A DNA stretch of 64,000 bases, taken from the NCBI RefSeq assembly GCF_000194605.1, contig NC_015321.1, positions 1,798,001-1,862,000 on the forward strand, in the 5' to 3' direction. The number at the start of each line of letters is the position of its first letter. Within the stretch, counting starts at the first letter, position 1. The notes beneath the pieces are model-generated. The model did no database searches and was not told where the DNA came from. It was given only the letters and a program-made list of their open reading frames with translations. The DNA comes from Fluviicola taffensis DSM 16823. Its GTDB lineage: Bacteria > Bacteroidota > Bacteroidia > Flavobacteriales_D > Crocinitomicaceae. Both the position numbers and the translations under genes were made by a program. Positions 17,842 through 28,000 of this stretch are shown here, one piece after another.

Positions 17842-20331
17842 TTATAGTTTTACAATTCGAGCGATGCGTTGAATAGTTCCGTCCGTAATCCGCAATTGAT
17901 AACTTCCTTGAGCCAAGTTTCTCAAATCAAAAACACCTGTATTACTTGTTAGTTGTTTTTGAGTTTGAAGAATTTTGCCAGTCATATCCATTAGTTCTAC
18001 AGAAATTGTTTCAGCTTCTAATCCAGCAAGGTCAATTGTAACTTCATCATTTGCAGGATTCGGGTAAATTGAAACTACATCCAAGTAATTTTGCTCCAAA
18101 CCTAAAGGGTTTGAAAGAATTATATTGTAATCCTCCACTTCACCGTAGTTTGTGTTTCCACATGGGTTTATTGGACCTTCACCACCTTGTGTTGCATTGT
18201 AAGAAATTCGAACGCGCATTTTTACTGAACCACTTGTGGCATTTTGTGGAACTGTGAAGTTGAAAACAAGCGAAGCGCCAGCAGTAATAGATACAAAGGC
18301 AATTCGTTCCCCCACATCATCAAAATCAAAATCGCCATTGAAATCAATCCAAGCAGCAATTTCATCCCCCGTGTAAGCACTTCCAGGAGCTTGACCTGTA
18401 ATTTGTGGAGTAATTGTAATGCTATATAGTTGACCCTTGGTTAAAGTTGTTCCGATGTTATAACTCGTGTAGTTGTTACAAGTACTTTGATTATTAATAG
18501 TAGCTAAACTTACGTTTTGAATAAATTCATCGCAAAAGGTAGATGAAGCAGTGCAAGGACCAGTAGAATTTGTGACAACAATGTAATTTGTTTTTAACTC
18601 TACATCAGATCCTGAGGTATTTGTAGCGGTTAATTGTACAGTATAAGTTCCTGTTGTGTTAAAAGTAACTTGTGGATTCTGAGAAGAAGCATTTGTTCCT
18701 CCAGAATAAGCCCAACCTGTTGCAGGAGTGATGATCCAAGCCCATGATGTAGGACTTCCTGTAGATTGATCTGTAAATTGGGAAACTCCTCCGGAAGTTA
18801 CCGTAGTTGGATTTGCTACAAATTGAGCAACGGGAGCATTCGGCGTTACAGTACAAGGAGCGGCAATTCCATTAATAGCGGTTGCTCCAGTATTCGTTGC
18901 GTCTAACCAAGGTTTTAAGCGTGCATTGTTAGTTGTTCCGTTTAAATCCCAATCTGTAAATAGTTTTCCATAGACATCCGCTTCATTTGGACCTGTTCCA
19001 TTTCCAGCTCCATTTACGGTACAAGCTGAACCACCTCCAGTTAGCTGTCCAACAATTCTTCCACTTGTATTAAAAAGGGGAGACCCTGAAGAACCCCCTT
19101 CCGTTACACCATGTCCATTCGCAGTGGTTGCCCAAAAAACAGCCCAGTGTGCGTTTGCAGCTCCGCCATTGAAATTACTACTGGATAAACCTTGAGTATA
19201 AGTAGATATTTTTTTGGCACTCCCATCTGGGTGATGAATTCCAACGCCACTTGCCGATCCCGTATTGGTTCTATCCCAACCGGCATAATAGACTTCATAA
19301 GATGCTGGTGGTTGAGCAGATAATTCGACCAAATAAAAATCAGATCCAGCCACTTTACCATTTCCTGGAGGATTATTTAAAGTGCCATTTCCTGAAGAAG
19401 CACGAACGGTTCCGCCAGTCATTGTTTTTGTTCCTTGTGAAGGATCGTTTTGGTTTTGACTACCTGTTGCACAAGTTGTTTTTTGATATTTCCAATACCA
19501 AACCCAAGTAGAAATTGATTGTCCAGCAACTCTTTCGCCACAATGCCAAGCGGTAAGAATATAGGGTTTGCAATCATTGGATGTATTATTGATCGTAGAA
19601 GCGCTACAAACGTAAGTTCCCGTTCCATCGTTAAAGGTATAATGAACGACAGATTTTATTTGATTTGCCCAGTTGTTTCCTTCTGTACAGGCAACATCTA
19701 CTTGACAATTTGCAGCTTTCTCTTGATTGGCTGATGATTTACTTGAAAATGCTCCAACATGTTCCTCCACTCCTCTGTAAAAATACACAACTTCATTAAT
19801 GTTGAAAACTGGCGTTTCTTGTACCCAAGATGGTGCGCTGTATTCCAAATACATTTTTTCTCCTTGAACCATTTCCATTGCCTGAAAATCGTCTGTTGAA
19901 GAGGTATAAGAACCTAAGATTTGTTTTCCGTTTTCATTGTAGGCAAATAATTTTCCTCCTGCTGGAATTTGAACGCTTTCTGAAAAATAAAGACCCAATG
20001 CCATTGCATCTTTTCCAGATATAATTAATCTCCAAACTTTTGTTCCATCGGGCAACAAAGACCAAGTTCCTGAATTTGTCATAGTGATTGATACAGGAAG
20101 GTTTAGTCCAACGCGGTATGCACCTTTTGAATCATTGAGTGCATCGTCATTTTTTGCAGCAACGATATTTGGTTTTGAAAGTGTATAAATTGCTTGAGAA
20201 TATGTAAAAGGTGAATTGCTTGTTGCATTTATTTTTTGTAAGCTAATAGGAATACCGCCTTCGCTAACCTGGGCTTTTAAGACATTGACAAAGCATAGAA
20301 TTGTGCTGAGTATGAAAACGATTTTTAGCAT
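17842..20331 (-). CDS. T9SS-secreted trypsin-like (lysyl endopeptidase-type) protease
   Basis: 829 residues. Signal peptide to about residue 21; an N-terminal pro-region; then a chymotrypsin-fold protease with candidate catalytic His263 (LTAWHCGE), Asp331 (GSDFYLVEL) and Ser415 (EGGSSGSPLF). Paired cysteines (CQVDVAC, CSAST, TTCATG) resemble lysyl endopeptidases. Downstream are a PKD domain (about 500-585), a GEVED domain (about 620-740, ending GEVEDYNI) and a T9SS sorting domain (VSIYPNP ... ARIVKL). It is expected to be exported by T9SS and to digest external protein, cleaving after Lys if the family specificity holds. It is divergent from an OmpR-type regulator and directly upstream of two glycosyltransferases. 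Confidence 0.85.
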   Translation of the reverse strand: MLKIVFILSTILCFVNVLKAQVSEGGIPISLQKINATSNSPFTYSQAIYTLSKPNIVAAKNDDALNDSKGAYRVGLNLPVSITMTNSGTWSLLPDGTKVWRLIISGKDAMALGLYFSESVQIPAGGKLFAYNENGKQILGSYTSSTDDFQAMEMVQGEKMYLEYSAPSWVQETPVFNINEVVYFYRGVEEHVGAFSSKSSANQEKAANCQVDVACTEGNNWANQIKSVVHYTFNDGTGTYVCSASTINNTSNDCKPYILTAWHCGERVAGQSISTWVWYWKYQKTTCATGSQNQNDPSQGTKTMTGGTVRASSGNGTLNNPPGNGKVAGSDFYLVELSAQPPASYEVYYAGWDRTNTGSASGVGIHHPDGSAKKISTYTQGLSSSNFNGGAANAHWAVFWATTANGHGVTEGGSSGSPLFNTSGRIVGQLTGGGSACTVNGAGNGTGPNEADVYGKLFTDWDLNGTTNNARLKPWLDATNTGATAINGIAAPCTVTPNAPVAQFVANPTTVTSGGVSQFTDQSTGSPTSWAWIITPATGWAYSGGTNASSQNPQVTFNTTGTYTVQLTATNTSGSDVELKTNYIVVTNSTGPCTASSTFCDEFIQNVSLATINNQSTCNNYTSYNIGTTLTKGQLYSITITPQITGQAPGSAYTGDEIAAWIDFNGDFDFDDVGERIAFVSITAGASLVFNFTVPQNATSGSVKMRVRISYNATQGGEGPINPCGNTNYGEVEDYNIILSNPLGLEQNYLDVVSIYPNPANDEVTIDLAGLEAETISVELMDMTGKILQTQKQLTSNTGVFDLRNLAQGSYQLRITDGTIQRIARIVKL

Positions 20332-20358
20332 TTAATTAAATTTATATTGTAGTTTTCT

Positions 20359-20366
20359 CAAAATTA
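20359..20366 (-). promoter_or_regulatory. -7 box of the T9SS protease gene
   Basis: TAATTTTG on the minus strand, 27 bases before the start codon at 20331, within the 92-bp divergent region shared with the response regulator. Confidence 0.5.
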
Positions 20367-20423
20367 CACTCTTTTAACACAAGAATCCAATATGAAAACG
20401 CTTTTTTTAAAGAAGTTTGTCAA

Positions 20424-21116
20424 ATGAAACAGGTATTAGTAATTGAAGATGAGCAAAGTTTGCTTGAAATGATGCAATTCAATTTGGAGTTGGAAGGGTA
20501 TTCTGTTACTACAATTACCAATGGTAAAGAAGCTTTGAAATACAAAACCCAGCTGGACAACTTTGATTTGGTTATTCTAGATGTGATGTTGCCAGAAGTA
20601 AGTGGTTTGGATATTTGCCGGGCATATCGGGAAGAATCTTCTGTTCCAATCATCTTTGTTTCTGCCAAAGGGAACACGATAGATCGGATTGCTGGACTAA
20701 AATTAGGCGCGAATGATTATTTGCCAAAACCGTTTGATTTAGAAGAGTTCCTTTTACGCTGTTCTATCTTGGTTCAACCGAATAAGAAGCAACTGACAAT
20801 TCCTTCAGAAATTAGAATTGGAAATTACCGTGTTTTCCCTGCTTCGTTTGAAGTGGAAAGCATGAACACTGGTGCAAAACAAGAATTGAGTAAACGCGAG
20901 ATGGAATTGATTCAATTGTTTTATGCCCGAAAAGATGAGGTTGTTTCCCGCGATGAAATACTGAACACACTTTGGACGAATGATCAATTTCCAACAGGAC
21001 GAACAATCGACAATTATATCCTAAGTTTTCGCAAGTTGTTTGAAGATGACCCAAAGAATCCGCAATTCTTTCATTCAATACGAGGTGTAGGATATAAATT
21101 CACGTTACTTGATTAA
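20424..21116 (+). CDS. OmpR-family response regulator
   Basis: 230 residues. Receiver domain 1-120 has the acidic pair (IEDE, residues 8-10), phospho-acceptor Asp53 (VILDVMLPE), Ser80 and Lys102 (PKPF). The C-terminal winged helix (about 135-230) ends with the typical RTIDNYILSFRKLFEDDP...HSIRGVGYKF. It acts as a phosphorylation-dependent DNA-binding regulator. No histidine kinase lies nearby, so its partner must be elsewhere. An imperfect -7 box (GAAGTTTG) ends four bases before the ATG. Downstream the dCMP deaminase gene has its own promoter. Confidence 0.92.
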   Translation: MKQVLVIEDEQSLLEMMQFNLELEGYSVTTITNGKEALKYKTQLDNFDLVILDVMLPEVSGLDICRAYREESSVPIIFVSAKGNTIDRIAGLKLGANDYLPKPFDLEEFLLRCSILVQPNKKQLTIPSEIRIGNYRVFPASFEVESMNTGAKQELSKREMELIQLFYARKDEVVSRDEILNTLWTNDQFPTGRTIDNYILSFRKLFEDDPKNPQFFHSIRGVGYKFTLLD

Positions 21117-21120
21117 ATCT

Positions 21121-21128
21121 TATCTTTG
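21121..21128 (+). promoter_or_regulatory. -7 box abutting the dCMP deaminase start
   Basis: TATCTTTG, then four bases (CAGC), then the ATG at 21133. It begins five bases after the response-regulator stop, so the deaminase mRNA is predicted to be leaderless. Confidence 0.6.
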
Positions 21129-21132
21129 CAGC

Positions 21133-21585
21133 ATGTTTGTAGAACTAGATAAAGAAGTGACAGAAGAGAAAAAATTAAGATACGACAAAGCTTACTTGAG
21201 AATGGCTCAAACTTGGGCTGAATTATCACATTGTGAGCGCAAAAAAGTTGGAGCGTTGATTGTCCGTGATGGAAGAATTATTTCAGATGGTTACAATGGA
21301 ACTCCTGCAGGATTTGAAAATTGTTGCGAAGATCAAAACGGAAATACACAGTGGTATGTTTTGCATGCTGAGGCAAATGCCATTTTGAAAGTTGCTCGGT
21401 CTACGAATGATTGCAGTGGAGCGACTCTTTTTATTACCTTGTCACCTTGTAAAGATTGCAGTAAATTGGTTCTACAAGCAGGAATCAAACGTGTTGTTTA
21501 TATGATGGAATACAAAGACACTACTGGTGTTGACTTTTTAAAAAGCGCTGGTGTTGAAGTGGTTCACATCTCAGATCCGAATTAA
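21133..21585 (+). CDS. dCMP deaminase family protein
   Basis: 150 residues. Zinc site: HAE at 78-80 and PCKDC at 105-109 (ligands His78, Cys106, Cys109; proton shuttle Glu80). An extra Cys/His set (HCER at 33-36, FENCCED at 61-67) matches the second metal site common in ComEB/dCMP deaminases. The enzyme converts dCMP to dUMP, feeding thymidylate synthesis. The start at 21133 is chosen because MFVELDKEV follows a -7 box; the open frame extends eight codons upstream through that box. The stop is directly followed by the ATG of the S41 protease, so the two are probably one operon. Confidence 0.88.
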   Translation: MFVELDKEVTEEKKLRYDKAYLRMAQTWAELSHCERKKVGALIVRDGRIISDGYNGTPAGFENCCEDQNGNTQWYVLHAEANAILKVARSTNDCSGATLFITLSPCKDCSKLVLQAGIKRVVYMMEYKDTTGVDFLKSAGVEVVHISDPN

Positions 21586-23157
21586 ATGAATAGAAAATAT
21601 GCCTTTATTTATCCAACATTATTGATGATTTTTTTAGTCATTGGATTATTGATTGGATCCCGTTTGAATCAGAAAGAACCTCAAATCGTTTCTGGTTCTT
21701 ATTCCAAGATGCAAGAAATTATTGGCTTGCTAGATCGCGAATATGTAGATTCTATTGAAAGCAAAAAACTATTTGAAAAAACCATTTCAGATATGTTGCA
21801 TGAGTTAGATCCGCATTCAAATTATATTCCATCCGAAAATTTAAAGGCTGTAAATGAACAAATCCAAGGAAAATTTGGTGGTGTAGGAATTCGATTTGCA
21901 ATTATTCGAGATACATTATGCGTTACCAATGTGGTTCCAAATTCCCCCTCTTTTCTAGCGGGTGTAAAAGCAGGAGATAAAATTCTAATGATTGACGGTA
22001 AAAGGATTACGGGTAAAAAAATTAAAAACGAAGATGTCCTTAGTAAATTGAAAGGTGATCCTGAAACGAAGGTTCAAGTTCAAATTTATAGAGATAGAAA
22101 GAAGAACAGTAAAACCATTACTCGTGGAATTATTCCACTTCCATCAATTGTTTGTGCTCAAATGCTCGACAATCAAGTAGGATATATCCGCCTAGATAAT
22201 TTTTCGATTTCTAGTGCTGACGAATTTTATTTTGCAGCGCAATCCTTGAAGCAATTGGGAATGAAAAAGCTGATTTTTGATTTGCGTGACAATGGAGGAG
22301 GCGTGCTAGATGGAGCTGTTAGAATTGCGGATGAATTCTTGCCAAAAGGGCAAAAAATCGTTACAGTTAAAGGAAAAAAATACCTAAGTACTACGGAATA
22401 CTCAAAAGGAGGAGGTTTATTGGAACAAACAGAATTGGTTATCTTAATCAATGAAAATTCGGCTTCAGCCTCTGAAATTTTAGCTGGAGCAATTCAAGAC
22501 AATGACCGAGGAACAATTATTGGAAGAAGATCTTTTGGAAAAGGGTTGGTACAAAAAGATTTCTCGCTATCAGACAAAAGTGATTTGCGACTTACGATTG
22601 CTAGGTACTACACTCCTTCTGGTCGATCAATTCAAAAGTCGTTTGGTGAAAGCTATGAAGATTATTACCACAGCAATGACAAAAGAAGAGATAACGGAGA
22701 ATATTTTGCTCCAGATTCATCGGTTTTCAAAAACGCAAAAAAGTTTAAGACTTTAAAAGGAAGAACCGTTTACGATGGTGGGGGAATTATGCCGGATGTG
22801 TTTGTTCCGCTTGATACGACCAATTCTACGTATTATTATTTGGCACTTAGATATTCAGGTGCTTTCCAACAAGTAGCATTTGATTTCGCCTCTAAAAACA
22901 GATCTTCTTGGAAAACCATTCAAGATTTTAACGCCAATTTTGAAACACCAAAAAACCTGTTGCAAAATTTAATTAAAACGGGTGAAAATCTTGATATTCC
23001 TTATAGATCTGATGATTTCAAAAGAAGTGAAGGGCTTATCAAAGAAGTGATGAAAGCCGAAATTGCCCGACAATTGTTTATTGAAGAGGGTTATTTCTTA
23101 GTAACGGCATCTTCGGATAAAGAAGTTCAAAAGGCGCTCCAAATTTTGAAGCGCTAA
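21586..23157 (+). CDS. S41-family C-terminal processing peptidase
   Basis: 523 residues. An N-terminal membrane anchor (residues 8-25), a PDZ domain (about 90-175, GGVGIRF ... LAGVKAGDKILMIDGK), and the protease core: IFDLRDNGGGVLDGAV and the catalytic Ser in the NENSASASEILAGAI motif (residues 289-303), with Lys319 in RRSFGKG. These enzymes trim hydrophobic C-termini of periplasmic proteins. The C-terminal ~140 residues extend beyond the minimal family, as in other Bacteroidetes members. The ATG follows the dCMP deaminase stop with no gap, and a gene of unknown function follows 23 bp later. Confidence 0.92.
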   Translation: MNRKYAFIYPTLLMIFLVIGLLIGSRLNQKEPQIVSGSYSKMQEIIGLLDREYVDSIESKKLFEKTISDMLHELDPHSNYIPSENLKAVNEQIQGKFGGVGIRFAIIRDTLCVTNVVPNSPSFLAGVKAGDKILMIDGKRITGKKIKNEDVLSKLKGDPETKVQVQIYRDRKKNSKTITRGIIPLPSIVCAQMLDNQVGYIRLDNFSISSADEFYFAAQSLKQLGMKKLIFDLRDNGGGVLDGAVRIADEFLPKGQKIVTVKGKKYLSTTEYSKGGGLLEQTELVILINENSASASEILAGAIQDNDRGTIIGRRSFGKGLVQKDFSLSDKSDLRLTIARYYTPSGRSIQKSFGESYEDYYHSNDKRRDNGEYFAPDSSVFKNAKKFKTLKGRTVYDGGGIMPDVFVPLDTTNSTYYYLALRYSGAFQQVAFDFASKNRSSWKTIQDFNANFETPKNLLQNLIKTGENLDIPYRSDDFKRSEGLIKEVMKAEIARQLFIEEGYFLVTASSDKEVQKALQILKR

Positions 23158-23180
23158 TTTCATCCATCAATTCAACCCCT

Positions 23181-24689
23181 ATGAAGTATCTCCAATTAGG
23201 TGCTGTAAAAAAGGAAAATCCAAACATCCAGTTTCCACTTTCTGAAGCTGAAAAAGTGGAGTTTTTAGAAACGTGCAAAAGCATTTTTCCAAATGCAACG
23301 GAGAAAGAGTTGACTCATTTTGTAGGTGTTTGTTCATCGAGTAAAGCGTTGATTTTTGCTTCTTGGGTAGAAACGGATTCAAATTTATTTTCCACACTTC
23401 AAAAAGGAGAATTCAGTGACTTATTTAAAGATTCTCTAAAACTAAAAGAACATGCTCTTTATGAAGAGTTTAAGTTATTTTTAGAACCCTTTTTATTTTC
23501 AATATATACCAACAAGATTTCTTCTATTTCAGAGAAAAACAGTCACTTTTTTGCAAGTTATTCGATATTATTGCCAGCATACCAGCAAAATTTGGTGCAG
23601 GATTCGATATCGGAGTGGGTTTTAAGTCAAAAGGAGGAGTTGAGCATTGCTTTAAAAAAAGCCAAGAAAGATACCGATCTACATAAATTGGTAGCGGCTT
23701 ATCTGAGTGAAAACAGGATTCTGACCTTGGATTCGTTGAACTTGAATCACTACCGAATTAAAACTCAATTATTGGAGTTTTTTATGGGCTTGACTTTTCA
23801 TCCAAAAAGTTCCAGTCGATTTTTACTCTTTCTTTCGCAGAGACTCTTGCAGTTGCAGCTCACAGACGAACATCGCAAGCAAGTAACTGAATTCGGAAGC
23901 AATGTAAAAAAAGGAAAGATTGTGGTGGAATCGTCCCGTATTTCATGGCTCAGATTAAGTGGAATAATTTTACTCCTTTTGATTTGTGTTGTTGGAATTA
24001 TTGCCTTGTTTTATGTGAAAGAAGATCCGGAAAATGATTTAGCGCAAGAGCAAACGGCTTATATGGCTTTTAGTAAAGAAGAGCGTCAAAAGTTGGATTC
24101 ATTAATTACTGAAGTGAAAAGCGAAAAACGACTGGTTGATGATGCTCGGTTGGACTCAAACTTACCATTTGTTGGAGAAGATTTGGTCGAAAAACGCACT
24201 TGGACGAACGCACTTTTTAGAGATTTGATTAATCATTGGGCACACAATGATTCTGTTCCCTTCACGAAATTATTCACTCAGAGCAAGCCATTTTCTTCTA
24301 CTTATCCTCAAACAAAACCGTTATCGAAGAAAGGGGGTAATGCCAAAGTTGAGTTTCACAATGAAACTGATTTAATGGCTTTGGTGGTTGTTTTTCAAAA
24401 TTCGAAAAATGGGTTGATTTACACCAAGTATGTTCATTCAAAATCATTGGCAAAGTGGACGATGAACGAAGGAGATTACCTGTTTGTTTTGCCTGGAAAT
24501 AAAGTTCCATCAAACATGAAGTTTGGAAATCTTCCATTCAAAGAGTTGGATCAGCATTTCTATGAAAACTTGGGAATTTCTTACCGAGTAGATGCATTTC
24601 AGGGAAAAAAAATAAAGTTGATTTGGGAAAACTTAGGAAACAACAATTCGTATTTGATGGATTTATCGAATGCCTTGATTAAGGAATGA
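23181..24689 (+). CDS. Unknown single-pass membrane protein
   Basis: 502 residues, no family recognised. Residues 1-250 are largely helical and charged with scattered LxxL motifs; one strong membrane helix follows at about 257-278 (LSGIILLLLICVVGIIALFYV); then an acidic region (KEDPENDLAQEQ), a predicted coil (residues 295-325) and a beta-rich C-terminal domain (KVEFHNETDLMALVVVFQNSKNG...). With no N-terminal signal, the first half should be cytoplasmic and the second external. It follows the S41 protease by 23 bp on the same strand and is likely co-transcribed. A link to envelope proteolysis is only a positional guess. Confidence 0.75.
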   Translation: MKYLQLGAVKKENPNIQFPLSEAEKVEFLETCKSIFPNATEKELTHFVGVCSSSKALIFASWVETDSNLFSTLQKGEFSDLFKDSLKLKEHALYEEFKLFLEPFLFSIYTNKISSISEKNSHFFASYSILLPAYQQNLVQDSISEWVLSQKEELSIALKKAKKDTDLHKLVAAYLSENRILTLDSLNLNHYRIKTQLLEFFMGLTFHPKSSSRFLLFLSQRLLQLQLTDEHRKQVTEFGSNVKKGKIVVESSRISWLRLSGIILLLLICVVGIIALFYVKEDPENDLAQEQTAYMAFSKEERQKLDSLITEVKSEKRLVDDARLDSNLPFVGEDLVEKRTWTNALFRDLINHWAHNDSVPFTKLFTQSKPFSSTYPQTKPLSKKGGNAKVEFHNETDLMALVVVFQNSKNGLIYTKYVHSKSLAKWTMNEGDYLFVLPGNKVPSNMKFGNLPFKELDQHFYENLGISYRVDAFQGKKIKLIWENLGNNNSYLMDLSNALIKE

Positions 24690-24762
24690 TAGAATTGTTA
24701 AAAAGGTTCAAAAGTTCAAAATGAACAGGTTGTATTTTTCTCGATAGCTATTCCGAATTAGA

Positions 24763-24981
24763 ATAAAAAAAAGAAGAGAGACTGGAAATAAAGTCTCTCT
24801 TCACACGCTACCTAAACTAAACCTAACTACTACTACTTATATATTCTTTAACGCATGTTTTTTTGTTTTGGTACATCTGAAGGCTGTAATTAACTTCTTT
24901 TAACGCCTATTAAATAATGCCTTATTTCAAAAAAAGATTTTAATTATTACAAAATCGATTTAGCATAAAGTGGTGTACTTT
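24763..24981 (-). ncRNA. Candidate intergenic small RNA, copy 1
   Basis: On the minus strand a TAGTTTTG -7 box (24982-24989) is followed by about 140 bases, the sequence ATAAGTAGTAGTAGTTAGGT (complement of 24821-24840), and a perfect 11-bp hairpin (24773-24783/24792-24802) running into eight Ts. The conserved sequence and hairpin recur at 33541-33673 in the same orientation. No coding potential. Transcript ends are inferred from these signals only. Confidence 0.4.
24773..24802 (-). terminator. Rho-independent terminator, minus strand
   Basis: GAAGAGAGACT/AGTCTCTCTTC, perfect 11-bp stem, 8-base loop, followed on the minus strand by a run of eight Ts. There is no T-run on the plus strand, so it does not serve the upstream plus-strand gene well. 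Confidence 0.7.
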
Positions 24982-25068
24982 CAAAACTAAAATCACTATT
25001 TTTTAAAATAAATCATAGGAATTTATTTTTTATTAATAATTTGGACTCTAAACAATTGAATACTACCT

Positions 25069-28000
25069 ATGAAACGTACCTTAACTATTCTATTTTCACT
25101 TTTCTTATTTGTATTAAACGCCCAACAAGACTCGAGTAATCTGTCTCCCAACGGTATATTTGACAAGGTTTTTGACATGAATGGAAGGCAGTACCAATTA
25201 AGTGATTTACAAGTTGGCAGTATTCCTAAAAATGCACAGCTCGCGCCCGCATTATTGTGTTCCAGTGGTTACTTCGATTTATACTTCGAACAAGGAAGTG
25301 GCATGGAAGGCAGTTCTCAGACTGAAATTGACCGCAGAAATGTGATTTGTCAGGTTTTTTCCGATTTATCTCAGTTTATTGTACCTGCAAACTCCAACGT
25401 GCATGTCAATATTTTGGTGCGAAATATTAATCAAGAGCTGCCAGGATATGATCCGTTGACCAATCCTTTTCCAGCAGCTATAAGTAATGTGTTGGGTTTA
25501 GCCTCGGGTTTTTACGTAGTCCCTTCAAATGCGTCCGCTACTAAAGGAATAATTGACAATGAAATTTGGAAAACAATCAATTCAGGTGTTGATTCCTATA
25601 CCGGAGTGGCATCTCCTCTTATTTCAACAGTTCCAAATGGGGCCATGTTTTATCATGGAATGGTAGGATTTAATTTTGATAATATCGGAAACCCCTGGAA
25701 TATCCTGTTAAATCAAGCTCCATCCTCTTCAAGTTATTTTGATTTATATTCAGTAGCACTTCATGAAATTACACATGCTTTGGGCTTTGCTTCGTTAATT
25801 GATGCGAATGGAGATTCAAAATTTAATACGGGTTATGAATATTATTCGCGTTACGATTTGTTTTTGAAAACCGCCGGAAATCAATCTTTAATAACAAATA
25901 CCGGAGCATGTTCTTTATACAATTACAGCTTCAATCCTGCATTGAATCCAACGGTTATGACTCCTGCTTCATTTGATTGTGCAACGCACATTAAATTTGC
26001 AGGAACGGTTAATAAATCGGTATATTCTCCATCAACTTTTCAACCGCCAAGCAGTTTAAGCCACATGGAAGACGTGTGTCATCATACAGTGAATCCTTAT
26101 CTGGATGATGAATATTATGTGATGTCTAACGGACAAAACGGCGGTTCTATGAAAAGGTATTTAAAACCAGAAGAAAGAGCTGTTTTGTGTGATATTGGTT
26201 ATCAGGTAAATACAACTTATGGTATTACTTCCAACTTAAATTATTTCAACTATAATGTGGGTGTTTGTCCAGGACTGCAAATTGCCGGAGTTAATGATGG
26301 AATTACATCAGGGGGATTATACCAACATGTTGTAAGTCCTGGTGGATCACTGACCATTTCAACTATCCTGCAAAATGATGTAAATGCGAGTAGCTTTGAG
26401 TGTTTGGAGAATATTTATGGAAATGGTACACTGACCGCGATTTCCAGTACCAGTTTTACCTATACAGCAGCTACTCCGGGAGTTGTCCTGTTAAGGTATA
26501 TTCCTGTTTCAGGCACCGGGGTGAGAGGAAACATTACCTATGTACTTATTTATGTTTCAGCAGGAAATTGCACACCAACAGTTTGCAGTATGCTGAATAA
26601 CGGCAATTTTGAAGGTGCTGGTCAATGCGGTCAGCTGGAAGTACCTGCTAGTAACGGAATTTCGATAAATTGTTGGTCTCCTGCAGTTCTTACACCAGAT
26701 CTTTTTAAAAGGAATTGTACCAGCACCTTCAATAATAATTTTTCTATTCCTGCTACTTATTATAATTCCCCGGGAGCTGAATCCTGGAATGGTTCTCCTA
26801 ACAATCACTTCATGGGGTTTGCAGGTTTGAGTAATGGATTTGAAGCCGCACAATCGTTACTGAATATTCCTTTAGTTCAAAACCAAACGTATACACTTTC
26901 GTTCCGTGCAAAAGTTGCTTATAATGCGATGAATCAGATGCCTCCTCTAGGTACGAATGGTCAAATAACTTTTGGTGCTGCACTTTCAACTATTGCATGG
27001 CCCGGTGCTAATTCAGTTTTACCGTCTATTCCCGGTTCGGTATATCAATTGGGTACTCCGATAATAATAAACAATACCGCTAACAATAATTGGGACTATT
27101 ATTCGCAAACATTTACCTATACAGGTTCTGGTAATTTGTCCAATTTTTTTATTGCGAATACCTCCTTATTGGGAACGTCTGGAAATACTTACGGTTTGTA
27201 CATTTACATGGATGATATTTCATTGGTTGCAGCAAATCCCACGATTGTGATGGATTTGCCAAATGCAATGTGTTCCAATCAATCTATTTCTGATTTATCC
27301 CCATATGCACCTCTTCCAAATGGATCTTTTTCCGGAAACGGGGTGCAATACAGTGGAGGTGTTTACAGCTTCAATGCAGCTGTTGCGGGTATTGGGATGC
27401 ACACCATTGTTTATACCTATACGGATAATAATGGTTGCTCTCAAACGATTTCAGACATCATTGAGGTAGGACCAATTATTACCGTTTCAGCCATTAATAA
27501 TTTTATTTGTTCAGGTCAGCAGGTGTCAATAACTGCAAGTGGAGCAGATACTTATACCTGGTCTCCTGCAACCGGATTATCTACAACTACAGGCCCTGTT
27601 GTCATCGCATCTCCCACAGCAAGTACTACCTATACGATTACAGGAACAAATTCTTTAGGATGTACAGCATCGAAATTGGTGCATGTTTTTATTACACCTC
27701 CAACCGCTACTATTTCAGGTACTACATCGGTCTGTCAAAACTCCGGATCACCGAGTATTGCTTTAACTGCATCATTTGGAACTGCACCATATACATTTGT
27801 CTATACTATCAACGGCGGAGCAAACCAAACGATCACCACAACCTATGGAAATGGGATTGGTATTCCTGTACCCACCAATACTTCTGGAACATTCACATAT
27901 AATTTAGTCAGTGTAACAAGCGCAACAGGCTGTTCCCAAATTCTGAGCGGTTCAGCTACCGTTACAATAAAGCCGCTGCCAACAGCAACCATTTCAACTG

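Larger units (their letters stand above)
24690..25068. other. Gene-free stretch upstream of the large T9SS cluster
   Basis: 379 bp. It contains the minus-strand hairpin element at 24763-24843, a minus-strand -7 box at 24982-24989 and AT-rich sequence. The sequence just before the T9SS start has TAATTTG (one base short of the -7 consensus). No ORF of note. Confidence 0.6.
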
